Shown one piece after another: positions 44,964 through 55,830 of a stretch of DNA of 64,000 nt. The first letter of the stretch is position 1. Every line of letters begins with the position of its first letter. The notes beneath the pieces are model-generated. The model was not told where the DNA came from, did not search any database, and saw nothing but the letters and a program-made list of their open reading frames with translations. Source of the stretch: Cheilinus undulatus (taxonomy: Eukaryota; Chordata; Actinopteri; Labriformes; Labridae); assembly GCF_018320785.1 (NCBI RefSeq), contig NC_054875.1, positions 27,347,157 to 27,411,156 of the forward strand, given 5' to 3'. Position numbers and translations under genes: made by a program.

Positions 44964-45728
44964 GTGAGTTGGCTGGTGCTGCACAGGTTCTCTGTTGCTT
45001 TCAGTGAAACATAAGCGACTTGAGAAAACAGCATTTGTGGATAGGATAAATATTCAAGAGTGTGTAATGTAAATAATGTCAGTGACACATTTTAGTGTTT
45101 TTAGGCTAACACTGAGTTTAGCACAGGCCTGCGGACAGATGCAGATAAGCTAATCACCTGCACTGAAGGCTAACTGGAGGCTACTGATAACCATTGCGCT
45201 GTTTCTTCTCCATTTAAACAAAACAGCAATCAATTATTTTTTCTTGTCACTCTAAAATGCAATATTAGCACTTGTTTAAGAACAAGTTTAAAAAATATGG
45301 CACTTAATATAACAATTAGTGTTATCAGGGAGCTGATGTTTGATTAACTAATGTGCAGACTGCAGCTCTCTTCTATAAATGCTCAATGGAAATGTCAGCT
45401 TAAAATAAGCCTTTCTAAATAAGGAAGCAAATATGACATTTGTTTGTAGCTGTCTGTCATTCCAAGGCTTATTTTAGCTTACATTAAACTGCTACTGAGT
45501 TAAATCTGCTGCTGCTGCCTCATTACTCACAAAGCCTTTTCTCATTTTATAGAGAGCTTGATGATGATAGGAGGAAGAGGAGGAAAGAGTGGAGTGAGCG
45601 TTTCCTGGTTTGGGACAGATTATAATTAGACCCTATTAAAACCAGGTACTGTTCATTTTAATACTTGCTAGATAGTAATGTATTCAACATTCATGTGTTT
45701 TAATTGTTTTTTGTCTTGTTCTTCTCAG

Positions 45729-45997
45729 TGCCATTTGTGGTCAGGAGGTGATGGCAGTGCTTACTGAGCTTCACCATCTCTACTACCCAGTCCTACAGAT
45801 GGACATCCCCCTCCTGCACGCCTGAGCCTAACCTCAGCGCTGCCTCCTCCCCCTCCTCTCCTTCTGCCTCTCCTTCATCATCTCCTTCCTCCTCCTTATC
45901 CTTCTTCATCCACTTTTTCCCTTCTATCTCTCTTCCCTAACACTCCATCCATTTTCCTCACATTGAACTCACTATTTCTCTTTAATCTTTCTGTATA
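45729..45997 (+). other. b4galt3: b4galt3 5' UTR, second part
   Basis: Follows the acceptor CTTCTCAG at 45728. It is CT-rich (runs of CCTCC and TTCTCC). An in-frame TAA lies 15-13 bases before the ATG at 45998, which fixes that ATG as the first possible start in this exon frame. The ATG has A at -3 and G at +4. Confidence 0.6.
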
Positions 45998-46280
45998 ATG
46001 GCGTGCTGTGGGCGCTCTCTGGACTCCCCGTGCACACTGGCTTTGCTGGTGGGCTTCCAGTTTGCCTTTGTTCTCTATTTCTCCCTCGGGGGCTTCAGAG
46101 GCTTGGTGTCCGTCCTGGTGCACACCACAGAGCCTGAGTTTGATTACTCTCGACCTCATGACGTGTATACCAACCTCAGTCATCTGGGAGTACCGCCTCC
46201 ACCGCCTCGTAACTCTGGCACTGGACCCCCTGCTACAGGACCACCACTGAGAGACTGCCAGATCCCCTCCCCACTGCTGG
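45998..46280 (+). CDS. b4galt3: b4galt3 coding exon 1: signal anchor and stem
   Basis: Donor GCTGG|GTAGGA at 46281, phase 1 out. Encodes the short cytoplasmic tail, the membrane anchor and a proline-rich stem ([18 protein letters not shown]). Confidence 0.93.
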
Positions 46281-49200
46281 GTAGGAGTCAGATGAGTGAC
46301 ATGGATATGTAATACAAATTTAACCTATAAAAAGATTATCATAACATATACTATTTTCCTACTTCTTTCCACAAGTTGGACCTGTGTCGGTCCATCTCTC
46401 CTCTCCTCTCTCCTTGGAGGAGATCAGACAGAGGAATCCATTAGTGTCACCAGGCGGACGCTACCGGCCCCCAGACTGTGAGCCCAGACACCACACAGCA
46501 ATTGTGGTGCCATACCGTAACAGGCAGACCCACCTCCGTGCTCTCCTCTACCACCTGCACCCCTTCCTCCAAAGACAACAGATCCACTACAGCATCTATA
46601 TTGTGCAGCAGGTAAGTACATGTGTCATGTATGCATGCTGGTTTAAAGTTTTAAAAGGATATCAAATAGCTGTATTAGTGCAATACTAGTTTAGTTTTAA
46701 GCTAACAGCATGGGCTTCATTTTCTTCACTTTTTTAAATTACTTCATCTTTATTTAAGACAGGTGCCAATACGAGCATTATGTCCAAAACAGATTTTTGT
46801 CCAAAATTTTGGTTATAAAAAGGATAACAGTTAAGCATAATCAGAGGCATGGCTGTGAGCCAGTACAGTGTGGCTGTTTGTCATGAGGTTTAAGACCTGC
46901 CTCAACTTTTTCTGTTACATGATTGACTCCTAGATAAGGGCCTTCCTAAAACTGCACCCTGGTCACTCCCACTACAGTATGGATTGGACTCCGTCTGATG
47001 TCACAAATGAAGCTATTTCAGTCGAGATGGAGGGTTTTAATACAACAGCAGGGACTCCTCTCACTGCAATGGAAACTGGAACTTAATGTAACATGATTTT
47101 ATGTCACTAAGACAATAAATTGCCCACATAAATAATGTAAGGCACTCTGATTGTTTTAGTCCCTGTAAACACAAAACACTTAACAGAAATAATCACATTG
47201 GCAAGAAAAGCCTCTTCCGGTAACCAAACATGTCACTCAGACTTTGTTCAGTGCTTTCTACAGTTTATGAATTAAACCAGGTTAGTAAAAGGGACTAGGC
47301 ATTTAAATGGGTTGGGCTTTAATATGTAGTCAAACATTGACTGACTGTTTTTATTACAGCTGTACATATTGTTGCATAATGCTTGGGTTAATGTAGAGAC
47401 ATCAGGGTGCATCTAGTGCAGTATTAGTGTTTCTTTTCTGTGTTTCTGCCATACTTAAGCCACTTTGTTATTCTTGTATATTACTGTATGATAGAGGCCA
47501 ATTATAAAGGCTGGGGGGTCTTGGTGCAGCCTGTATACTGCTGGAGTACTATCAGTTTAAAGTCTTCATATTGCCAGCCTTTTAACTGTTATTAAAATAT
47601 AAAACTCAATACATAATAATCATAATCATAATCATAATAATCTGCTTTGGTATATTTTAAATAAGGCTGCACAATAAATTGCACTTTAATCATTACTGTA
47701 AAATAAGATTTTATGTACCTACATCCCAATGTTCTGGATGAATCACAATAAAGACAAATATTTTAGACAAACAAGCAGTGCACATCTACATGCTATTACA
47801 TAACTTCATGCTGCAAGATTAAAATCAAGCTAGCTATAAGCCAAGGACAGTGTAAGTGCAAATTAAGTGTTAAAAAGGCGTCATTTACTTTGGATTCACA
47901 AGAAACATGCTGTAAAAAGCAATAGTTTAGTTTATTTGTCGGGCCATGCACAGCACAACTGTTGGACCAGAGCTAACTATAAAACTAATTATTTTCTGTG
48001 GTTCTTGAAAAGAAAGGTGTAAAAATTTACAGTAGATATTATTAAAAACAACATGCAGACAAATCAAAAACAAAACAAACTCAACAACAGTACACCAGTA
48101 AAAACAACATATTTAAAATTACATTTCATCCAAAGGTTTAAATCAGTAATCACATGATTGGTTTTCCTTAAACCATGATTTCGGTTTTGTTTTTAAAACA
48201 CTGAGGTTTGTACAGTTTCTGGTATGGGTTGAAACTGAGTTCCACTTTTCTGCTGCTCTAACTGAAAATGCTGATTGTCCAAAGTGGTTTTCCTAACTTT
48301 AGCTGAAGAGTCGCCTCTTCTTGATGCCCTGGTCTCCCTAAGACTGTATGCCTGATCATGAATTGATTTATACACGAGACACATCTCTGCATAACAAAGA
48401 AAGCTGCCAAAGCTCATTAAGTTATACTTCTAAATAATGTTACAGTGACTGTAGTTCCCTGATTTTTTATTAAGAGTTTTCAGTGATTGTTTGTAGAGGA
48501 TGTGAAATGGTTTTAAAGTGTTTGCTCCAGCCTGAACCAGCTTGTGACACAGTAAGATAAAGGGGAAAAAATCATAGAAGAGTTTAGCAGTGGCCGGAGG
48601 TAACTGATGCCTGACATAACTGAAGTTCACAAGGGTAGCTCTTACATTTCTCAAATATATTTTGCAGGTTTCTTAAAATTTAGGACAGTCAATGCCCAGG
48701 ATGTAAAATGTTCAACAATTTGTATCACCTCTCCTTTACAGTCATATCAGTTTGAGGTGTATTTTTTCTCCTGATAGAAAACTAAATTCTTACAGTTTTG
48801 TTAGCATTAAGAGTTAGACAGCTCGATTAAGCCAAGCTGATTTGTTTAATGCTGTAGAGAGTTTGGATGCCTGTTGTCTTGTTTTAGCATTGGTGTAAAT
48901 AACTGTCATCTGCATTCATCTGAATCTGTACATCTCGGGAAATCAAGAATGAACTAACAAAACAAAATTGGTGCTAGGGTTGATCCTTGCTGCACTCCAA
49001 CTTTACAATCAACAAAAGACAGGCATGTATCATTCATTCTTGTACACAGTTTTCTTGACTCCACCTATGCAAGTGTGTCATCAGAAAAAATAACCTTGAC
49101 CATTTAAATACTAAAACATTATCATTTACATCATCGCTTTATGAAATCATAGAAAACCGCAGCAACAACAGCCCTATTATCAAGACTAGATTAGATTTGT

Positions 49201-50485
49201 TCTATTAAATAGCACATTTTTTCACAGTTGAATGATGTTTCCTGAAACCAAATTGAATAGGAAAAAAAAGAAAATGACTGTTGTTTAAATTGGCTATTTT
49301 ATCACCTGCCTTAAAGATGGGAGTTACTACTGTTGGTTTCTAAGCACTGTTGCACTGTTTTATTGACTAGTTTATAAGATTACTAGTAGACGTACTGAGT
49401 TTACTTTTGAACTTCTTCACAAATGCAGGATCACAACCAAAAACATCCTTCGCCTTGGAAGTTTTAAATTGGATCAAGACTTGTCTTGACTTATTTCTTG
49501 GGCTGAACTGGTGTGTCAGGTCTTGGACTGAATATATAAAATGTTCATTAAACACAGAGTATATTTGATTTTTTTTCTTGGGTTAAAATTCCTTGAACTT
49601 TATATACAAATGATTTGGCCCCTTTGCAGCTATCTTTCTTTAAAACTGCTGCTTTGGCAGTGTGTGTTCGGCCAGCGAGCGGTCCAGGGTTTTTCAGACT
49701 CCGCTTTATCTGGCATGATCTGAAAGCTGAACCTGCCATTCAAAAGTCTCTGTCCTTTATCCATTTCTGCTTGCTTGCACTGCATCACCACGGCGCCACT
49801 TCCTGATCTCCCAAACTACGGGATTGGTCAAGGGTCACATAGGACGCGCATGTGTTAATTTTGCGACAAAAATAGTGGCGTTAAAAGTAATTTGAGGTAA
49901 CGTGTAATTAACGAGTTAACTTTGACAGTCCTAGTTATTATATGTGCTTCTTTTGCATAAGACTGCAAAAGTAGCAATTTTTCTCTCATGTTTGACCATA
50001 AAAAGAGATCAGTATTTGTCCAACAGGGTCACAACTCCTACCTAGTAATAAATCTCTCCTGTGACGTTAGGTGTGGCAAATTGCCGTTTTAAGATTGATA
50101 AGCTATATCTAATAAACATCTACTAATGACATCGGTTTATTCCCGTATTATTTGCCAGTGGCTGATGTTGATCAAAAGGGCAGATATGGGCAGACACTGA
50201 TGTTAACTTGATGCATCTCTGTCTTTGTAATGTGGAATCATGAAAACCCTCTGTGTCTTTCCTGTAGTGGGGGAACGGCACCTTTAACCGAGCCAAGCTG
50301 CTGAACGTTGGGGTGCGGGAAGCCCTCAGAGATGAAGACTGGAGCTGCATCTTTCTGCATGATGTGGACCTGCTGCCTGAGAATGACCACAACACCTACA
50401 CATGCCACAAGCAGTTCCCCACACACCTGTCTGTGGCCATGGACAAGTTCAGATATAGGTAGAAAACTGTTTGTGTGCATGTGTG

Positions 50486-50518
<33 letters not shown>

Positions 50519-53008
50519 CTGAGACTTGCTATTAAATTGGTGATGTGACCCTCCCAGGCTGCCATACCCTCAGTATTTTGGTGGGGTGTCTGCGGTGACA
50601 CCAGACCAATACATGAAGATGAACGGCTTCCCAAACCAGTACTGGGGCTGGGGTGGAGAGGATGATGACATTGCTGCGAGGTGAGGATGGTGAAAGGGGC
50701 AGAGGTTCATATCCCACATAATGACAGAGTGAACTATGCATGTTTACACGTGTGTTCAACATCAGAACTACACACACCTCCATTTCAGCCACACTGCCTT
50801 TTGTACTATTGCTCTGCTCATTTGTCTCTTTCTTTAACGTTTACAGTTTCCTCACCACATGCTTTCATTTTCTTTGAGTTTTAATTTATATCTCCTAACA
50901 TCATCTTTCATCCTCACTTTCCCTCCCTCTGCTGTGGTTTGCTGTGTATCTCTCAGTCAGCTCAGTGAGTATGTTCACATGGACTAGCTGGCACATTTGG
51001 GATGGGCTACGTGTTTGAGAGTTTACAGACTCATCTCCTTTCTGTGCTGTGGTGCCCTCTTTCCACACTCTTGCTCGCTCTGGTTTCAGACCTAAAATAT
51101 AAATGATATACTGGACAGTCACAGCATTACTTGCACTGTTTTTGAGATAGCTGGGGTGGTATAGCAACACCAGAGATGGAAAGAGAGAACCACAATGTTT
51201 TCCACCGCCTATAGGCCATAAACGTATGTTATTCTCATACGTCACCCACAATTCTATGTTTCCTTTCTTTATTTCCTGCCTTTAAATTTATCCATAGAAA
51301 CGAGATGTTCTCTTGCTGTTGTTTTGAATTATAGAAAATAGCATGGATAGTTAAGCACCAGGCTTGGTAGATCTAATATTATCCTGACTCTGAGATTTAG
51401 TTTTCCACTTTTTAAGCCCCTGAATGAGTCTGTGCTGTTCTTGTTGACCCCTTGTTGTGTGCTGTCTGTCCAGAGTGCGCCTGTCGGGGATGAAGATCAT
51501 GCGCCCCCCAGTGGCCATTGGCCATTACAAGATGATCAAGCATAAAGGAGACAGAGGCAATGAGCAAAACCCTCGCAGGTATAAATGGATAGGACAAAAA
51601 AATATATTTTATATTGTTTGGATGTTTTAAAACTATGCAACTTTACTTTTTGCTCTTTCTGCTGTAAATGTTTAAATCCCATTAATGGAAACAGGAATCA
51701 AAATTATTCTGCCTTCTCATCTTTTCTCCCTCACATGATGAAGTTTTGAAAAAAAAGGCTGTTTATTTTTTGTGGCCACACTGCTTTGTGTGGGGTTGAC
51801 ATTTTCTCTCTTTTCGCTCTGTTGAGCCAAAAATTTCTGCTGCCTCAGGCAAAGTTTTCATTTGTTTTCTAATTTGAACAACATTTGATGCTACAGAAAG
51901 AATTTCTTTACCTGCATATCTTCTGTGACATATTCCTGAAGGGTTTTATCATAAATGCAACTAGATAAACCATTCTCATAAATGCAGGACCACCTTATTA
52001 TCTTCTTTTGCGAGAGGAATATTTGGAAACTTTGGGGATGCATTTATTGGGGTTCTTGCATAGTAAGAGTATTACAGTGGTGCCTTTTTATGTTGAATAT
52101 ATTTCATATGATACTAAAGCAACTGAGTTTTTAGCCTTGCTTTGCTTTAAGCTTCAAAACAGGGGGGAGACAGATGGCCTTCCACTGTCAAAAGGTTACA
52201 CATCCCCCCTGCCAGCACCACCAGAGCTCACTTTGTTCCTCTCCAGTGTCCTTAGTTTAAGAAAACAGAAGTGTTTGCTATTTAAAAATCCGCACTTATT
52301 ATCAAAACTACTAGTTGAAGAGGTTTTATAAGGGATGTGCGACATCAAGATTGGCTTGATTATCCCACAAAGTGAAAAATAGGTCATGCTGCAGCCACAA
52401 AAACATTTAAATTATGTCATAAAACTTCTAAAATTATAAACAACTTCAAACCAGGGATGTATGATAGAATAGGCAGGATATTGGCATCAGTCATTATTAG
52501 CTCAAAAAGATAAGAAAATGTATGCCAATGTTTACAACCAATATATTGGCTATTAATTTCAGCGTAGATATCGGCCATAAGTATGAACATGTTTTGGGAA
52601 TTCCAGAATGTCAAACTATTTCTTTAAAATTGAACCCTGAAATAAACACAATCCTCTTCATAACATTTCAATCTGTCCAGATTTGACCTCTTGAAGAGGA
52701 CCAGACTCAACTGGCGCTCTGACGGCCTCAACTCTCTGACCTACGAGCTCCTCTCCAAAGAGCTGGAGCCCCTCTACACCAACCTCACTGTCAACATCGG
52801 AGAGGATCCCCGTCTGCCCCAGAGAAAAGCACCTATCCCTGTGAAAACGACTCCTGTCCACCAACGTAGCACCAGCATCAAGAGTGGAAGCGAGGCCAAA
52901 CAGGAGCCAAGGCAAGAGAGCAAAGATGCTGAGGCAGCAAATCTGACCAAGTCGGTTGGAGACAAGACAGAAGCTGCACGGTCGGAGGCAGTGAATCAAA
53001 CGACATAG
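45998..53008 (+). CDS. b4galt3: Beta-1,4-galactosyltransferase 3, complete
   Basis: Six coding exons (45998-46280, 46376-46611, 50268-50458, 50558-50680, 51474-51578, 52681-53008) join in phase to 421 residues; mammalian B4GALT3 is about 393. It is a type II Golgi membrane enzyme of family GT7 that transfers galactose from UDP-Gal to terminal GlcNAc of glycans. Residues 11-31 ([19 protein letters not shown]) are the signal anchor, and [22 protein letters not shown] and [10 protein letters not shown] are B4GALT3-specific rather than B4GALT1/2. Catalytic motifs are present: [10 protein letters not shown] (179-188), D205-V-D207 for metal binding, FGGVS (244-248), WGWGGEDDD (266-274) and GHYKMIKH with the metal-binding His. 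The extra length is mostly a polar, lysine-rich C-terminal tail after NIGEDPR. It lies downstream of bgn on the same strand. Confidence 0.96.
46376..46611 (+). CDS. b4galt3: b4galt3 coding exon 2: start of catalytic domain
   Basis: Acceptor TTTCCACAAG at 46375 and donor CAGCAG|GTAAGT at 46612; phase 1 in, phase 0 out. Encodes [26 protein letters not shown] and [20 protein letters not shown], matching B4GALT3. Confidence 0.95.
49560..49932 (-). mobile_element. hAT element 5' end with transposase start
   Basis: On the minus strand it begins AGGACTGTCAAAGTTAAC at 49932, with the same AGGGCTGTCA-like end as the element at 9630. A leader with AACTCGTTAATTACACGTTA follows, then a coding start at 49764. 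Only the left end is visible; the right end and the catalytic domain are missing. It sits antisense in the b4galt3 intron. Confidence 0.65.
49655..49764 (-). pseudogene. hAT transposase N-terminal remnant
   Basis: From ATG at 49764 on the minus strand the frame gives [18 protein letters not shown] and then [18 protein letters not shown], a hydrophilic start like that of fish hAT/ZBED-type transposases. No BED finger or catalytic residues follow in frame. It is a short dead fragment. Confidence 0.5.
50268..50458 (+). CDS. b4galt3: b4galt3 coding exon 3: DVD metal-binding motif
   Basis: Acceptor TTCCTGTAG at 50267, donor TATAG|GTAGAA at 50459; phase 0 in, phase 2 out. Encodes [20 protein letters not shown] and [18 protein letters not shown]. 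Confidence 0.96.
50459..50557 (+). other. b4galt3: b4galt3 intron 3 (99 bp) with a 29-base T run
   Basis: A minimal intron in which positions 50490-50518 are all T. The run is about 40 bases before the acceptor CTCCCAG, so it may overlap or extend the branch and polypyrimidine region. Confidence 0.85.
50558..50680 (+). CDS. b4galt3: b4galt3 coding exon 4: WGWGGEDDD motif
   Basis: Acceptor CCTCCCAG at 50557, donor GCGAG|GTGAGG at 50681; phase 2 in and out. Encodes [20 protein letters not shown] and the acceptor-binding WGWGGEDDD loop. Confidence 0.96.
51474..51578 (+). CDS. b4galt3: b4galt3 coding exon 5: metal-binding His
   Basis: Acceptor CTGTCCAG at 51473, donor CGCAG|GTATAA at 51579; phase 2 in and out. 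Encodes [20 protein letters not shown] and [14 protein letters not shown]. Too short to be visible as an ORF; found by homology and phase. Confidence 0.94.
51579..52680 (+). other. b4galt3: b4galt3 intron 5 (1.1 kb)
   Basis: Non-coding. A stretch at 52440-52600 with GGGATGTATGATAGAAT and CCAATATATTGGCTATTAAT resembles a common fish hAT-type repeat but is short and degraded. Acceptor ATCTGTCCAG at 52680. Confidence 0.75.
52681..53008 (+). CDS. b4galt3: b4galt3 last coding exon: end of catalytic domain and polar tail
   Basis: Phase 2 in; TAG at 53006-53008. Encodes [20 protein letters not shown], the conserved [13 protein letters not shown], then about 60 polar residues rich in K, E, S and T with NLT and NQT sequons near the end. 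The tail is where length exceeds the mammalian protein. Confidence 0.95.
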
Positions 53009-54597
53009 AAGAAGACAGGTGTGATGAATTAGGATGAGGTGTATAAAACAGGAACTGCATCACATCTGTAGCGTAGAGGAGTGTGGGTAATTTGTGCTTA
53101 GAGCAGGTTATGCAATGGTTAAAATGAAGTTGCTACAGGGGTGCATTCAGGATCAACTGAGTCTGTCATGCGCTGAATGTGACTGACACAAGTCTACCAT
53201 TTTTGAGCCAAGAGAACAATGATGCAGGACTCAATCAAAAAACCAAGCTAAAGAAAAGGAGACATCAAATATATTCAGTAAATATCTGCTCTTTTTTCCA
53301 GACATTGCAACGTCTAAGCAACACATCTGTTGTCAGCAGGCCTGCAGCTTCATCCAATTCTCCTCCCTAAAAAAACTGCTGCTGTCAGTCTGTCAGTCCC
53401 ACTCTACAGTGGGTTTGTGTTTATGTGCCTTCTCTCTTCTAATGCACATTTTATAGACTGGTAGAGTTGCTTTTAGACGCTGATCTGGGGTTCATTTTTT
53501 CTTCTCCTGCATCTAGCAGATGTTAGGAAGCAGGGAGGCTCGAGCGGATCCTAGAGCAGAACAAATGACTGAGTTCTGGGACTGCCGTTTTATATTTGTG
53601 TGCACCAAACGCTGACAAGAGTCCATAGTTATCAGACTACTCTAGAGTTTATATTTATATCAAGAGACTTCTTTATTTATTTATTTACTGATTTGTTCTC
53701 CCTCCCTTACAGTCTGGTGCCTCTCTGACGTTTAGTTTCTAGACAATCAAATCATACAGGAAGATTACAACGTATCAAACATCATAACAGTGAGGAAATA
53801 TCATGACTTTCTTCACACCTGTCTGATAAACATAGACGTGGCATGGTAGTTGTTGTCTAGCTCGACTATACTCTCGATAAATGGATAGACCTGTGCTTTG
53901 ATATTATCTGTAATTTTATTGTTTTTCTTTAGAAAATAGTCTAATATGGATGAAAAGCAAACTTGCAGACAATATAGTAGGCATGTGACTACACACTTGC
54001 CAGTCAAAGATCATGTTCCCAACAATTAAAAATAGTGAAAGCACTGTGTATAGATCTAGGTCAGATAAAAAGCCTGACGTCTCATTGGGTCTTTTAGTAT
54101 ATTATGAAAGACCTCGGTGCATCTAACAGCTATAAACAGGCGTCTGCTTCTCCTTGTCTGTGTTTATTTGCTAGGTGGAGGCGCTTCTGTGTCTTTAAGG
54201 AAAAGGGGACAAGGAAGGAAATGTGTGCTAGGCAGAGGATTAAATAGTTCTACTCCTAGGCCTGCCAAATTAGGATGTGCATGTAGGTTATTTGTGTAAA
54301 CAAACCAGCTACTTTTCTGGTCTAAAAGCCACTTCATGTTGTAGAGATTCTGTTTGTTTTCCATATCAACCATGTGGAATGTATTATTTTGAGTTGACAT
54401 TGATGTTTACCTTTTGTGAAGGGAGCTTATTTAGAGGACAGGGACTTAAATCTCGTAAGGTTTAGGATTTCTTGCTGCTATATGACTAGACAGATGGTTA
54501 ACTGTGTAACTAATCATATGTAACACTCATTGTCTGGAGTGGAACTGTGTTTAATCATAACAACAGGTTATGTACTGCTCATGTTTTGAAGTTGAAT

Positions 54598-54630
54598 GTA
54601 TTTAATTTATTTATTTATTTATTTATTAAT
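54598..54630 (+). repeat. TTTA/ATTT tetranucleotide run
   Basis: Seven or so ATTT units in a row. If the b4galt3 transcript extends this far, the RNA would hold overlapping UUAUUUAUU nonamers, the core of AU-rich decay elements; otherwise it is a plain microsatellite. Confidence 0.8.
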
Positions 54631-55804
54631 GGAGCTAAACTCAGACTTCTACTGTTTTAGGGGTCTTCGTTATCATCTACATTTATAATATATCTCCATC
54701 TTCCTTATGTTGACGTTGTGCCTCATGAAATAAGCCCATATCACTGAAGGCATTTTCTGGGTTAAGCACGAGCGCCCTCAAGTGGCTGAGGCTGGCATAG
54801 CGCCAGCCGAAAGGAACCAAGGACTGAATGAAACTGCAGTGTTGTGACTTGAATGTTAAATATTAACGTTGGCCATTCACAGGTTTCAACCAATCAAATC
54901 TTCGCGTTGCTCTGTGTGGAGGGTTTCTTGTGTGCGTAGTATCACATGATTGATCCTGCCAGCTTAAAGGAGTAGAGCAACTCTCTGAATTTCACCTGTT
55001 TATAGAGCCAAAAACTAACATTACGAGTGTTTTATGACTGAATCTAGTTTTCCAGAAGAGATATGGTATTAGATATGATAAAAAAAAATGTCACTAGTTT
55101 GAAACAAAGAGTAAAACAGATTATGCTGACACATTCAGAGAATTTAAGGCCTAATTTCTTAGCTTTATACACTAGAATTTAGTTGCATAACAATAGATAT
55201 TATATGCTCCATTTATCATATTGCCTGTGATAATGCCTGTACGACATGAAGCCGTGACACACTGAAAGCTTTTAAGGATGTTATGTAATCTCAGCAGATG
55301 AATCGGCAAACTGTGTGCATACCTGGAGATTGTTCTATATTTAATAAATAGGCTAGTTTTTATAAAGGATGTTTTCGCAAAAGCGCTGGAAATATATTCT
55401 GTGTAGTTGAATGCAAATTCAGTAAACCAGCTTTGGACTTCTTGGTAAGATTTTTTATTTAATGAGCTCATTATATCATGTGTTTGTTCTGTCCATAAAC
55501 ACATATTTAGAAAGTTTTGCCAAGAACCAACTTACTTGACAGATGGGTTGTTTGTGTTCATGGCAAATGAGACATTTCTAATACATAACACCATTTATAA
55601 TTGGGGAGCCTGATATTTGCATCATGCTATGTACCTGTGGTTTTTTTAGGTCACCTTATTCACTGACCTTGTCTTTGAGATGAAAGAGTGTCTGTGTGTG
55701 TGTGAGTGTGTGTGCTGCTTGTTTGTGAGCCAGGTCGTTGAAGAGGCAACAGAAGCAGCAAACTATGACTGACAGTGTTGTGACAGAAAGCAAATATGTC
55801 TATC

Positions 55805-55810
55805 AATAAA
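55805..55810 (+). terminator. b4galt3: Candidate b4galt3 poly(A) signal
   Basis: AATAAA followed about 20 bases later by ACGTGTGTCTTC, a GT-rich downstream element. It is the best-looking signal after the b4galt3 stop but lies 2.8 kb away. Confidence 0.35.
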
Positions 55811-55830
55811 AACAAATCATCCAGAAACGT

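Larger units (their letters stand above)
46612..50267 (+). other. b4galt3: b4galt3 intron 2 (3.7 kb)
   Basis: Large intron with a hAT transposase relic at about 49560-49932. The rest, including a GT-poor AT-rich stretch at 47580-47960, has no recognised content. Confidence 0.8.
53009..55830 (+). other. b4galt3: b4galt3 3' UTR (inferred, long and AU-rich)
   Basis: There is no other gene in this stretch. AATAAA occurs at about 55339 and at 55805-55810; the latter is followed by a GT-rich GTGTGTCTTC stretch and would give a 2.8-kb UTR. Overlapping ATTTA words occur at 53665-53685 and 54598-54627. Shorter alternative ends are possible. Confidence 0.4.

Noticed and set aside
44562-44984. 140-codon minus-strand frame rich in Pro
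   Set aside because: The proline run comes from the GAG triplets of the b4galt3 5' exon read in reverse. No family resemblance.
46008-46250. 80-codon frame overlapping b4galt3 exon 1 in another frame
   Set aside because: It is a shadow of the real frame, which carries the conserved B4GALT3 anchor and stem.
52440-52600. hAT element in b4galt3 intron 5
   Set aside because: The words resemble a common fish repeat, but no ends or target duplication are visible, so it is only mentioned in the intron entry.
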